Origin: an uncultured Bacteroidales bacterium
GTDB lineage: Bacteria; Bacteroidota; Bacteroidia; Bacteroidales; Bacteroidaceae
Assembly: GCA_902771725.1 (NCBI GenBank)
Contig: CACXXT010000031.1
Coordinates: forward strand, 1 to 64,000
Direction of reading: 5' to 3'
DNA length: 64,000 nt
The notes below the pieces were generated by a model. It made no database searches. It saw only the letters and a program-made list of their open reading frames with translations, and was not told the origin of the DNA. A program made the position numbers and the translations under genes. How positions within the stretch are numbered: the first letter of the stretch is position 1; each line of letters opens with the position of its first letter. Positions 25,001 through 32,299 of this stretch are shown here, piece after piece.

Positions 25001-26002
25001 GGCGGCAGCGGCACGATGGCCAGCGATGTCGTGGCTAACGACGGCGGCTATGCAGGACACTACACCCTGCCCGCCTGCGGCTTCACCTCCCCCCTCGGCA
25101 AGGTGTTCGACCATTGGGTGGCCAGCTGCGAGCCTGGCGTAGAGAAGCAGCCCGGCGACTACTTCACCGCACCCCACATCTCCAGCGAGTACGATGTGCA
25201 GACCATCACAGTGACGGCCTACTGGAGGGATGCGCTGATTCTGCTCGATGATGACAGTGCTCAGCCCGAGGGAAGCAAGAACGCCGACATCATAGCCGCC
25301 AACAACGGAATGACTGGCCTCACCGTCCAGCTCCAGGGCCGCACCCTCTACAAGGACGGCTCGTGGAACACCCTCTGCCTGCCCTTCAGCGTGACGACGG
25401 CCAGCGGCACCCTCAGCGGCGACAACGTGAAGGCCATGACGCTCTACACCACGACGAGCAACCTCACCGGCAGCACGCTGACGCTGAACTTCACCGACGC
25501 CACGACCATCCCCGCCGGCACGCCCTTCATCATCAAGTGGGACAAGCCCGAAGGCTACGTGGCCTACGACGGCACCAACGCCGCCACCTGCAGTGACCTC
25601 GTCAGCCCCGTCTTCGAGAACGTGACGATTGCCAATGAGGTCCCCGCCGACTGCAGCGTCAACTTCACCGGTGGCCGCTTCATCGGCACATACAACCCCA
25701 CCCCACTGGCCAAGGACGTGAAGACCAACCTCTACCTCGGCGCAGACAACACGCTCTACTACCCGACGACTGAGGGCTTCAGCGTCAACGCCTTCCGCGC
25801 CTACTTCCAGCTCACCGACCCGTCGGCCAATGTCCGCGCCTTCGTCCTCAACTTCGGCGACGACGAGCCCACCCTCGTATCCCTCCCTTCAGGGAGAGAA
25901 GAGGCTGGCGCCTGGTACACCCTCGACGGCCGCAAGCTTGTCGGACGGCCCACACAGAATGGCATCTACATTACCAACGGTAAAAAGGTCGTGATAAAGT
26001 GA
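22100..26002 (+). CDS. 1300-residue T9SS-exported surface protein with InlB-B/Flg_new repeats
   Basis: A signal peptide (1-30, ending AGAQ) precedes a Thr/Ser-rich region and a series of Listeria-Bacteroides (Flg_new, InlB B-type) repeats recognised by the pattern YVLNGGTN...TGYQFGGWYDN...LYAKWN (about 210-290, again near 555-630 as TYHAGEGVEF...TGYTFSGWYGN...LWAKWT). A GLUG-like segment lies at about 385-425 (GGIVGDIQSSTIENCNVINP). The region from about 1060 (GSWNTLCLPFSVTT) is a common Prevotella C-terminal module. It ends AWYTLDGRKL to GIYITNGKKVVIK, a T9SS signal, preceded by SLPSGREE from a repeat-A half copy. Likely an adhesin; no catalytic motif seen. Confidence 0.8.
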   Translation: MNYIIHIIRHTARAATMLLLAQLTAQTAGAQDLTDFLTVSSSGTASGYFAFSDHFYEVDWTGINTSQTTSVQLIYDPTYGRLRAQRNGNTSSGTSLYTNADVSVHWNASDITGLTPGQSSDGYTSYADLSANVGTKSAKVCTVTCMAANAPTWNWSADNSTCTATFTCTASPSLTATVNATVTTSGSTATASATFNGTNYTDTKTIVTYYDITYVLNGGTNVAGNPTTYADNVGVASFANPTRTGYQFGGWYDNASFMGSPVTNIPAGSSGNKTLYAKWNIGLTYNTTGGYYEISNVQDLVVLANYVNDGNNASGMTFKQTQDIDMGSIGNFEPIGSQPNNYNPMPFNGTYDGQGHAITGLTVNTSSPYAGLFSYMQDGSVRNLTMVNPNVTSNDNSQGYKYAGGIVGDIQSSTIENCNVINPTLKTSSGNGYNNKGAICGGINGGNYCFVTDCYFYTTGNVSAVGANTLNVSVTASRTYTLTLNDGITTSTAPAFSYGGTRYYVSGTTITLGGLSDRTGYTSDYAASGNVTVTDNQFAMPDGDVTVTAVYTPITYTITYHAGEGVEFSTEKNAYTVESATITLDQPSPKTGYTFSGWYGNAGLTGDAITAIATGSTGNVELWAKWTANTYTVHFEPVIPVYGTMADQTFTYDQAATALTKNAFSTTTGQWLRWNTEANGSGTDYEDEQEVQNLTAEDGGIVTLYAQWRLTHRFNYDNTIFRCYKVDTPNEVHRAYAGETVKVEVIDGTSQYTIRVVNGDGEDITLDIGTNTFVMPNEEVWITYTSVKKMAYTTISLDDFESGDDVAYLYDASQPTVTPTVVVKDGETVLTEGTDYTVEITNNTGSATQMVTATVTVTGMGGYVGTNTREFRITPFNIANCEIKGTLEAYNDGYGVYYPLERNVQVWNGETQLKVGTDYSLDVEYAESYEVGQSYNATVKGTGDWGGSQTFQFKVVELHHTVVFVANGGSGTMASDVVANDGGYAGHYTLPACGFTSPLGKVFDHWVASCEPGVEKQPGDYFTAPHISSEYDVQTITVTAYWRDALILLDDDSAQPEGSKNADIIAANNGMTGLTVQLQGRTLYKDGSWNTLCLPFSVTTASGTLSGDNVKAMTLYTTTSNLTGSTLTLNFTDATTIPAGTPFIIKWDKPEGYVAYDGTNAATCSDLVSPVFENVTIANEVPADCSVNFTGGRFIGTYNPTPLAKDVKTNLYLGADNTLYYPTTEGFSVNAFRAYFQLTDPSANVRAFVLNFGDDEPTLVSLPSGREEAGAWYTLDGRKLVGRPTQNGIYITNGKKVVIK
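25880..25900 (+). repeat. palindromic repeat A, short copy inside the surface-protein gene
   Basis: TCCCTCCCTTCAGGGAGAGA keeps the left arm and the start of the right arm. It is sense, in frame, and read as SLPSGRE directly before the T9SS signal. Confidence 0.55.
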
Positions 26003-26102
26003 TTTTAAACACAGAGACACGGAGGGACAGAGAAAAAACGAAAACTCTGTGTCTCTGTGTCCGAAAAACTATATTCATTAATATTTTTCAATACTTACAG
26101 CA

Positions 26103-26288
26103 ATGAAGACAACATATTTGAAGCCCACCATGATGGTGGTAACGCTACAGCAGCAAGGAATTATCTGCACCAGCACCAGCGTGAGCAGTGTCAACAGCAA
26201 TGCCGACCTCAACTACGGCGGTGGCGGCAGCGGTCCCGCCCGTGTCCGTCAGCACAACGCTGTGGACTGGGAAGACTGGGAAAAATAA
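26103..26288 (+). CDS. 61-residue glycine-rich small protein
   Basis: It starts MKTTYLKPTMMVVTLQQQGI, continues through a Ser/Thr/Asn stretch and a GGGGSGPARVR segment, and ends VDWEDWEK. Short proteins with this layout (KPT start, 'VV.LQ' strand, Gly-rich GPAR segment, acidic Trp end) recur in Prevotella genomes, with no assigned function that I know of. It lies 100 bases after the surface-protein gene on the same strand, in the AraC-associated module, and is followed at once by the inverted-repeat element. A secreted or ribosomally made peptide precursor is one possibility, not demonstrated. Confidence 0.6.
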   Translation: MKTTYLKPTMMVVTLQQQGIICTSTSVSSVNSNADLNYGGGGSGPARVRQHNAVDWEDWEK

Positions 26289-26295
26289 TAATTTC

Positions 26296-26792
26296 AGAAA
26301 AAATGTCGGAATCTTACGCATATGCCACTTAATTCGCTTGAATATAGTGCGTTATGATGCGTAAGATTCTGCGTAAGATTAGTGATTTTGCGTAAGATTT
26401 TGCGTGAGATTAGTGATTTTGCGTAAGATTTAGGCTGGACTCAGACTATATGGATGGTAGCAAGGAGTCATAAATCAAGGGATCCCGTGCTCCGGCCCAT
26501 GGAATGAGGGCATGTACCAGCGGTGGTACTTAAAAGTAACAGCGCTGGTACTTTTTTGTACCACCGCTGGTATTCGCTGAAACCTCGTTTTAGGAGTCCG
26601 GCTGCATCGGTACTGTCTTGTTGATGACGTCCGAGAGGCATTCGATGAAGTTGGTGCCTAATAGCCTGCGTAAACACGTTTAGGCAAAAAATCTTACGCA
26701 AAATCACAATCTTACGCACAATCTTACGCATCGCAAGTATTTGTATATCAGTGCTGTTATCGATAAATGCGTAAGATTCCGACATTTTTTCT
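26296..26792. mobile_element. MITE-like non-coding element with 26-bp terminal inverted repeats
   Basis: The first 26 bases (26296-26321, AGAAAAAATGTCGGAATCTT and on) are the exact reverse complement of the last 26 (26767-26792). Inside, GCGTAAGATT occurs at 26359, 26371, 26390 and 26421 (plus a one-base variant at 26402), and its complement at 26690, 26709 and 26720. A 20-bp inner pair (26382-26401 with 26688-26707) and a central 15-bp pair (26515-26529 with 26558-26572) are nested within. There is no transposase, no believable ORF and no clear target duplication. It lies between two convergent genes. Confidence 0.65.
26515..26572. repeat. 15-bp inverted repeat at the core of the element
   Basis: TACCAGCGGTGGTAC pairs perfectly with GTACCACCGCTGGTA across 28 bases that themselves contain CAGCGCTG. 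It forms a strong cruciform or hairpin and may double as a terminator for the convergent genes. Confidence 0.75.
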
Positions 26793-26889
26793 CAAAAAAT
26801 TTTTTTTCGCACGAGAGAACAGGCCGGGATTCCTTTTGGCAAACTATTCCTCAGCCGGATGAAGAGCAGAACACAGCCATCCTCTCTCC

Positions 26890-27981
26890 TCAGAACCGCG
26901 TGCAGAAGTTCAGCTGCAGGTCAGCTTCCTGGTTCAGGATCTTCAGGTCGAGGTCGTTGCTGAAGCCGTAGTGGCGGTAGTTGCAGAGGAGGGTGAGGAT
27001 GAAGCGGTCGAAACTGTAGTTGGCGGCAAAGCGCATGAAGGCATTGATGCGGAAGCGGGCGGAACCTTGCTCGGCAGGGCTGTAAAAAGCGTCCCACTGC
27101 TCTTTGGTAAGTCCCGATGCGGCCTGAGCTGCTGCTATGGCTTCGGGGTCCTGCTGGATGGTGGTGAAGAAATTGTCATCGTAGCCCACACGGTGCTTCA
27201 GGTGGTTGTAGAAGGTGAACATAGGCACCACGGATGCGTGGAAGACCAGTCGTCCCCGAAGGAACGAAAGGTTGTAGGCATAGCCTGCGCCGAGGGAGAT
27301 CTGGTTGGTGCGGAAACTGTCGAAGTTTGCGGGGAAAATCTTCTCGACCTTGTAGCGGCTGTGGTAGTAGTTGGCGCAAATGAGGGGACTGCCGGCCGAG
27401 CGCAGCTGAACCATATCTGCATAAAGACCGGCTGAGAGTGAAAACTTCTGGGGGAAGAGGACGTAGTAGCCTTCGAGGTAGAAGGTCTTGATGCTGTTGT
27501 TGTTCTCGTTGATGGGGGCACCGCCGATGGTGCAGTTGCCGTCCAGATGGCGCAGGTTCTTGTAGCGGAAGCGTGCGCCCCAGAGGCTGCCGTTCTTGGC
27601 CAGTCCGAAGCTGAAGGCGTACTTATTGCGCACGGGGATGGGGAGTTCCAGTGCCAGACCCTTCCAGTCGATACCCAGATCTACCTCCGCCTGCCACGTG
27701 TGGGCGTTCTGGTGGTAGATGCCACTATAGTCGTATCCGGGCACGACTTGGTTGATGTTGACTGGCATGTCCATGCGATAGCTCTGCCAGTAGGCGTAGC
27801 CGCCGAGGTAAACCTGGCGGTTGAGGCGCGGCACCTGGATGTATGCGGTGTCTATTCCCTCGTGCAGTCCTTTCTCCAGCCAGGCGTCGAATTTCTGCCA
27901 CGCGCGCTTGAATCCTCCTCCGGCGACGGAGGGGATGCAGATGGCAGTCAGCAGCAGCAGGCAGACGAGTTTCTTCATCAT
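26890..27981 (-). CDS. DUF4421-like outer-membrane beta-barrel protein
   Basis: A 363-residue protein with a signal peptide (1-20) and then alternating aromatic strands typical of an outer-membrane barrel, ending LNFCTRF with a terminal Phe. The region GIDTAYIQVPRLNRQVYLGG resembles the opening of the Bacteroidetes DUF4421 family. Either of two adjacent ATGs (27981, 27978) overlaps the end of the ApbE gene by 1-4 bases, so it is translated as part of that operon. Function unknown; a cell-envelope role is inferred from the signal, barrel pattern and neighbours. Confidence 0.6.
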   Translation of the reverse strand: MMKKLVCLLLLTAICIPSVAGGGFKRAWQKFDAWLEKGLHEGIDTAYIQVPRLNRQVYLGGYAYWQSYRMDMPVNINQVVPGYDYSGIYHQNAHTWQAEVDLGIDWKGLALELPIPVRNKYAFSFGLAKNGSLWGARFRYKNLRHLDGNCTIGGAPINENNNSIKTFYLEGYYVLFPQKFSLSAGLYADMVQLRSAGSPLICANYYHSRYKVEKIFPANFDSFRTNQISLGAGYAYNLSFLRGRLVFHASVVPMFTFYNHLKHRVGYDDNFFTTIQQDPEAIAAAQAASGLTKEQWDAFYSPAEQGSARFRINAFMRFAANYSFDRFILTLLCNYRHYGFSNDLDLKILNQEADLQLNFCTRF

Positions 27982-29048
27982 CGGATTGTAGAATAGGTGC
28001 TGTAGGTTCCTGCAGAGTCGCAGATGAAATAGACCTGAAGCTCGGGGTGGTGCTGGAGCACCGCTTTGGCGCGGTCGAGCCCGAGCACCATGAAACTGGT
28101 GGCGAAGGCATCTGCCTCGGCACAGGTGGGAGCCAGAACGGTGGCCGAGAGGATGGAGTGCTGTACGGGGTAGCCCGTAGCGGGGTCTATGGTGTGTGCA
28201 ACACGGCGGCCGTCTTCGGTGAGGTAGAAGTTGCGGTAGTTGCCGCTGGTGGCCATAGCGCAGTCGGTGAGTGTGAGCACGGTGTCGAGTTCGTTGCTCT
28301 GGCTCTCGGGGTCGTCCACGGGACGGTTGACTCCCACTCGCCAGGGCTGTCCCTTGGGGTTAGTGCCGCAGACCACGACCTCGCCTCCGATTTCCACCAT
28401 ATAATTCTTAATTCCGCGTGCGCGCAGGAAGGCAGCTGCCTGATCCACACCGAATCCCTTAGCCACGGCTCCGCAGTCGAGAATCATGCGGGGATCCTGG
28501 CGTTGGAGGTGTCCGTCGGGGCTGAGGCTGATGCGTTTGAATCCCACGAGTTGGCGTAGGGAGTCCACAGCAGCGCTGTCCGGCAGGGCTCCATTCTTGA
28601 ATCCGAAGCCCCAGGCGTTGACCAGCGGTGCCATGGTGATGTCGAAGGCTCCGTCGGTGGCTTCGCTAACCTGCAGGGCGAGCTCGAACACGGCGCGGAA
28701 GAGGGAGTCGGCCGTGACGTCCTCGCCGCGGTTCATGCGGCTGAGGGTGCTCTGGGGATTGAACATCGAGAGGCTCTGGTCCACGCGTTGCAACTCCGCG
28801 TTGATGGCACTTTGCAGGTCCTCGGAGGACTGGTAGGTGATGTGGTAGAAGGTGCCAAAGATGGCACCCTCGTTGTGCTGATAGGGTGCGGGGGAACTGT
28901 GGCGGGTGATGATCAGGTAGGAACCGATAGCCAGCAGCAGGAGCACGGGTAGGTGCCAGCGTCGCCACTGGGAGCGTGGTTCGTCGGCTGGGGTGAGGGG
29001 CGAGAACTTCTCGTCGGTTTCCTCTATAGGGTTCAGGGGGTCGGTCAT
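27978..29048 (-). CDS. apbE: ApbE-type FAD:protein FMN transferase
   Basis: A 356-residue enzyme that attaches FMN to Thr/Ser of target proteins such as Na+-NQR or Rnf subunits. An N-terminal membrane anchor lies at about 30-48 (LPVLLLLAIGSYLII), so it faces the periplasm. Family motifs in order: GTFYHITY, SLSMFNPQSTLSRMNRG, TDGAFDITMAPLVNAWGFG, DCGAVAKGFGVDQAA, EIGGEVVVCGTNP, TSGNYRNFY, HTIDPATGYP and the metal-site region CAEADAFATSFMVLG. Length is normal. It overlaps the DUF4421-like gene downstream; an AT-rich repetitive leader lies upstream. Confidence 0.92.
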   Translation of the reverse strand: MTDPLNPIEETDEKFSPLTPADEPRSQWRRWHLPVLLLLAIGSYLIITRHSSPAPYQHNEGAIFGTFYHITYQSSEDLQSAINAELQRVDQSLSMFNPQSTLSRMNRGEDVTADSLFRAVFELALQVSEATDGAFDITMAPLVNAWGFGFKNGALPDSAAVDSLRQLVGFKRISLSPDGHLQRQDPRMILDCGAVAKGFGVDQAAAFLRARGIKNYMVEIGGEVVVCGTNPKGQPWRVGVNRPVDDPESQSNELDTVLTLTDCAMATSGNYRNFYLTEDGRRVAHTIDPATGYPVQHSILSATVLAPTCAEADAFATSFMVLGLDRAKAVLQHHPELQVYFICDSAGTYSTYSTIR

Positions 29049-29153
29049 TATAGTGTCTAATCTAAAATGTTAAATTTCAAATCTACAACTTCAAATCCAG
29101 AATGTCAATTGTCAAATCTGGAATGTCAAATCTGGAATGTCAAATATCAGTTC
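29049..29153 (-). repeat. short-period repeat leader of apbE
   Basis: Variants of AATGTCAAATCTG recur six or more times with a period of about 13-14 bases between the DUF6048 stop and the apbE start. Non-coding. Confidence 0.7.
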
Positions 29154-29966
29154 TTAAATGTCAAACATAAGTTTGAAGGTGCCTCCCCATCCGATGCCGT
29201 CGGGCTGCTTGCCGAGTCCAGGGATGTACCAAGGCTGTCCTACCTCATGGGCTTTTTGTGTGATGAGGAGTTTGAACCTGATATCCCACCCGAGGCGGAT
29301 GATGCTCCAGAGGCGTGTTTCCAGCCCAATGACGACCTCGGCCCAGTGGGCATTGCCGCTGAGTCCCTGTAGGTCGAAGGGCTGTGAGGTGCCCCAGACG
29401 GGGTCGGTGATGGGAGATGGGGAGGTGAGGTCGTACTTGTAGAACGAGAAACCGTAGCGCAGGCCTACGAAGAAGCGGTAGCCGTCGAGGCGCTTGTAAC
29501 GGATATTGTAGTCACATCCGAGGCGGAAGTAGGGCGAACGCACATGAAAGTGGTTGTCCAGGTCGCGCCCTTCGTGGTCAGCCTCGCCCAGACCGAGTTC
29601 GAAGACGGGGAAGAAGCGTTCGCGGATATTCATGCGTGCGAGCACTTCCATTTGTGCCCAGTCGGCTCCGATTGATTTCTGGACGAGTCCCACGAAGTCT
29701 ACTCCGACTCCGAATCCGTTGAAGAAACGGGCTTTCTTCTCGGGTGTCTTGCCCAGGGCTTCGGCCACAGCCTCTGCCGCGCCGGCCAGCGAGGTGCTGT
29801 CCACGACGACCACCACGGAGTCCGCTTTCGGCGCCGGGTGCGGGGAGGGGGATTCGAGGGGAAGACCGTCGAACACACTACCCGCGGAGGCCGTAAGCGG
29901 AGCCGCCATCAGCAGCAGGCAGCTACTGAGCAATGCGGAAATAGATCTGGAAGTTCTCGAGGCCAT
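29154..29966 (-). CDS. DUF6048 family outer-membrane protein
   Basis: A 270-residue protein with a signal peptide (1-28, TASAGS), a Pro/Val-rich linker, then a barrel-like region starting FNGFGVGVDFVGLVQK and including SPYFRLGCDYNIRYKR and FFVGLRYGFSFYKYD, matching DUF6048. Its start overlaps the upstream DUF6452 gene by 44 bases; this start is kept because it gives the complete signal peptide. DUF6452-DUF6048 pairing is a conserved Bacteroidales arrangement. Function unknown. Confidence 0.75.
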   Translation of the reverse strand: MASRTSRSISALLSSCLLLMAAPLTASAGSVFDGLPLESPSPHPAPKADSVVVVVDSTSLAGAAEAVAEALGKTPEKKARFFNGFGVGVDFVGLVQKSIGADWAQMEVLARMNIRERFFPVFELGLGEADHEGRDLDNHFHVRSPYFRLGCDYNIRYKRLDGYRFFVGLRYGFSFYKYDLTSPSPITDPVWGTSQPFDLQGLSGNAHWAEVVIGLETRLWSIIRLGWDIRFKLLITQKAHEVGQPWYIPGLGKQPDGIGWGGTFKLMFDI

Positions 29967-30438
29967 CGTAGTTTATTTGGGGATTCTTGACGAGGACGGT
30001 GTCTATCAGGTTATGGGTGCTGTGGATATCCAGTACCTCGTGCCACATATGCACGGGGCAGGAGGGGTCATCCCAGTGATGCGTGTTGCGCTTGTGGATC
30101 CAGAGGGTGTCGCGCCCCACGCGGTTGACTGTGTCCCGGAGGGTGAACTCCACGGCATCAATATCCTCGTAGAAACTCACGGGCAGCTTCACTTCGCTCT
30201 GGTTCGTGAGCCGGTTGGCGATGATGCTGTCTGCTCCAAGGAGGGTGACGGTCAGTGTGTCGCCGATGGAAATACCCTGGTCGGTCACCAGCTCGCCGTA
30301 TTCATCATAGATGGCGGCATAGAAGCCGTAGATGCTCTCTACCTTGTTGTTCAGCGGGCACGAGACGCTCTCGCATGCACACAGGGTCACACCCAAAATC
30401 AGGGAGAGCAGGCTGCGCGATATTCCTTTATTGTTCAT
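29923..30438 (-). CDS. DUF6452 family lipoprotein
   Basis: A 171-residue lipoprotein: signal ending LGVTLCACESVSCP (lipobox Cys about 20-22), then a small beta-rich domain with KVESIYGFYA and, near the end, FQIYFRIAQ. The layout and pairing with DUF6048 fit the family. It overlaps DUF6048 by 44 bases and follows the GT2 gene by 18 bases, so GT2-DUF6452-DUF6048 look like one transcript. Confidence 0.75.
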   Translation of the reverse strand: MNNKGISRSLLSLILGVTLCACESVSCPLNNKVESIYGFYAAIYDEYGELVTDQGISIGDTLTVTLLGADSIIANRLTNQSEVKLPVSFYEDIDAVEFTLRDTVNRVGRDTLWIHKRNTHHWDDPSCPVHMWHEVLDIHSTHNLIDTVLVKNPQINYDGLENFQIYFRIAQ

Positions 30439-30456
30439 TGTAGATGGTGCGGGGGG

Positions 30457-31500
30457 CTAAATCTCCTGCTCTATCTGGTAGTTATTCCTCTGGTCGCTGT
30501 TGCGGCTGATGAGGTCGCCCAGGAATCCGGCGAGGAAGAGCTGGGTACCCAGGAGCATCATGGTCAGGGCGATGAAGAAGTAGGGATTGTCCGTGACCAG
30601 ACGGGCGGGGATGCCGCGCGAGAGGGCTATCAGCTTGGAGATACCCACGACCAGCGCTGCCACGAAACCGATGAAGAACATCAGCGAGCCGCCGAGGCCG
30701 AAAACGTGCATGGGTTTCTGGCCGAAGCGCGAGAGGAACCAGAGCGTCATCAGGTCCAGATAGCCGTTGACGAAGCGGTCCAGGCCAAACTTCGTGGTGC
30801 CGTATTTGCGTGCCTGGTGGTGCACCACCTTCTCACCGATGCGGGTGAAACCGGCGTTCTTGGCCAAGTAGGGGATGTATCGGTGCATCTCGCCGTAGAC
30901 CTCGATGTTCTTGATGACGTCGCGGCGGTAGGCCTTCAGGCCGCAGTTGAAGTCATGCAGGTTGTGGATGCCGCTGACGGCGCGTGCGGTGGCGTTGAAG
31001 AGCTTGGTGGGGATGGTTTTCGAGAGCGGGTCGTAGCGTTTCTGCTTCCAACCGCTGACGAGGTCGTAGCCGTCCTCCACAATCATCCGGCGCAGTTCGG
31101 GAATCTCGTCGGGCGAGTCCTGAAGGTCAGCGTCCATCGTAATGACCACGTCGCCCTTGGCACGGCGGAATCCGCAGAAGAGGGCCGGGCTCTTGCCGTA
31201 GTTGCGGCGGAATTTGATGCCCTTCACTTCCGGATGTTCTGCACCGAGGCGTTCGATGACACTCCATGAGTCGTCGGTGGAGCCGTCGTTGACGAAGATG
31301 ATTTCGTAGCTGAAGCCGTTCTGCTCCATCACCCGCTGAATCCAGGCTTGCAGCTCGGGCAGCGACTCGGCCTCGTTGTAAAGTGGCACAACGACAGATA
31401 TGTCGAGTGCGGTTTTTTTCCCTGTCGACTCTCTCTCCTGTTCCTCTCTGTTAGGGAGGGGAGTATATTCTTGTGGAGGTTGTTGGTCAAAAAGATCCAT
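30457..31500 (-). CDS. family 2 glycosyltransferase, polyprenyl-phosphate type
   Basis: A 347-residue membrane-associated enzyme resembling dolichyl/undecaprenyl-phosphate glycosyltransferases (GtrB/ArnC type). The GT-A domain begins ISVVVPLYNEAESLPEL and has FVNDGSTDDSW and the metal-binding MDADLQDSPDEIPEL. Two C-terminal membrane segments follow (about 245-272, 290-318). Residues 14-27 (PLPNREEQEREST) come from a palindromic repeat inserted between the start and the conserved domain, so the natural N-terminus was probably shorter. First gene of the envelope operon that continues with DUF6452 and DUF6048. Confidence 0.88.
   Translation of the reverse strand: MDLFDQQPPQEYTPLPNREEQERESTGKKTALDISVVVPLYNEAESLPELQAWIQRVMEQNGFSYEIIFVNDGSTDDSWSVIERLGAEHPEVKGIKFRRNYGKSPALFCGFRRAKGDVVITMDADLQDSPDEIPELRRMIVEDGYDLVSGWKQKRYDPLSKTIPTKLFNATARAVSGIHNLHDFNCGLKAYRRDVIKNIEVYGEMHRYIPYLAKNAGFTRIGEKVVHHQARKYGTTKFGLDRFVNGYLDLMTLWFLSRFGQKPMHVFGLGGSLMFFIGFVAALVVGISKLIALSRGIPARLVTDNPYFFIALTMMLLGTQLFLAGFLGDLISRNSDQRNNYQIEQEI
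31428..31465 (-). repeat. palindromic repeat A, copy in the GT2 N-terminus
   Basis: Minus-strand ACTCCCCTCCCTAACAGAGA then GGAACAGGAGAGAGAGTC. It is sense and in the same frame as the YigZ copy, read as TPLPNREEQERES. Several A-for-G changes show it is a diverged, older copy. Confidence 0.75.
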
Positions 31501-31580
31501 ATAGTTTATGATTTGAGAATTACTTATTTAAAGATTTATATGATTTCATTATTGGGAGTTCTTTGCTATTCGTTCCTTCG

Positions 31581-32159
31581 TTATCGGTAGGTCGGAGGGA
31601 GGGTCTGCTTCCCCAGCAGTGCCACAGGGAATGCCACGATAGTAGCGAGCAGCACGTTCCAGAAGAGGAACTGGATAGCGAGCTGGGAGGGTGGTGTGGC
31701 GGCGAAGAGGCTTAGGGCCTCGTTCATCATCGCTTCGGTATCTTGCCCTGGGAGCATCCGCGAGAGCATGTCCTGCGCTTCGGGTTGCTGGAGCAGTTCG
31801 GTGTAGCTGCGGACGAGCAGGCCATCATCGATGTAGGCGAAGTAGATGTATTGGGCTGAGGTGCAGATGAGTGCTGCAGCGAGGAACATCATCCACGAGA
31901 GATACCACGCGCGACGCAAGGGCAGGGGACCCACTTGGTCGCTGAAGCTGCGCAGCAGGCGCACGCCCAGCGGAAGCGACAAGAGTCCCACCAGCAGCCC
32001 CATCGTACCCCAGGCTGGCGCCCGGAGTCCGGCTATGTACATTCCGAAGCTGATGACCCAGCACAGCCCCACCCAAAGGCCGTAGTAGCCTGCGTAGGCA
32101 CGTGTCTGATTGGCGTCGGTGGCCGCTTGAGGGCGGTTGTTGTAATTCGTTTCTGACAT
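31581..32159 (-). CDS. DUF4199 family membrane protein
   Basis: A 192-residue protein with a hydrophilic N-terminus and four membrane segments (about 25-45, 50-70, 85-110, 165-187), the layout of the Bacteroidetes DUF4199 family. The start at 32159 (MSETNYNNR) is chosen because the promoter at 32204-32235 rules out starts further upstream. It precedes the GT2 gene by 80 bases, in the position often seen for DUF4199 upstream of this glycosyltransferase. No function known. Confidence 0.75.
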   Translation of the reverse strand: MSETNYNNRPQAATDANQTRAYAGYYGLWVGLCWVISFGMYIAGLRAPAWGTMGLLVGLLSLPLGVRLLRSFSDQVGPLPLRRAWYLSWMMFLAAALICTSAQYIYFAYIDDGLLVRSYTELLQQPEAQDMLSRMLPGQDTEAMMNEALSLFAATPPSQLAIQFLFWNVLLATIVAFPVALLGKQTLPPTYR

Positions 32160-32203
32160 AGATATAAATAAGTTTGCGTGTGCGCCTGCGCGCGTTTCGG
32201 CTG

Positions 32204-32235
32204 CAAAAGTAGTGTTTTCTTCCCGTTTGGCCAAA
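32204..32235 (-). promoter_or_regulatory. promoter of the DUF4199-GT2 operon
   Basis: Minus strand: TTTG at 32235-32232, 20 bases, TACTTTTG at 32211-32204. A complete match to the Bacteroidales consensus, about 45 bases before the ATG. Confidence 0.72.
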
Positions 32236-32299
32236 GAAAACAGGAAGAAAAGCACAATGAAACCGAAAAATTCCTATTCTGCAGGTGCTTGCATGTGGC

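Noticed and set aside
26468..26785. Minus-strand ORF of 105 codons within the inverted-repeat element
   Set aside because: It runs through the repeat arrays and terminal repeat, has no domain, and its start lies in the right terminal repeat.
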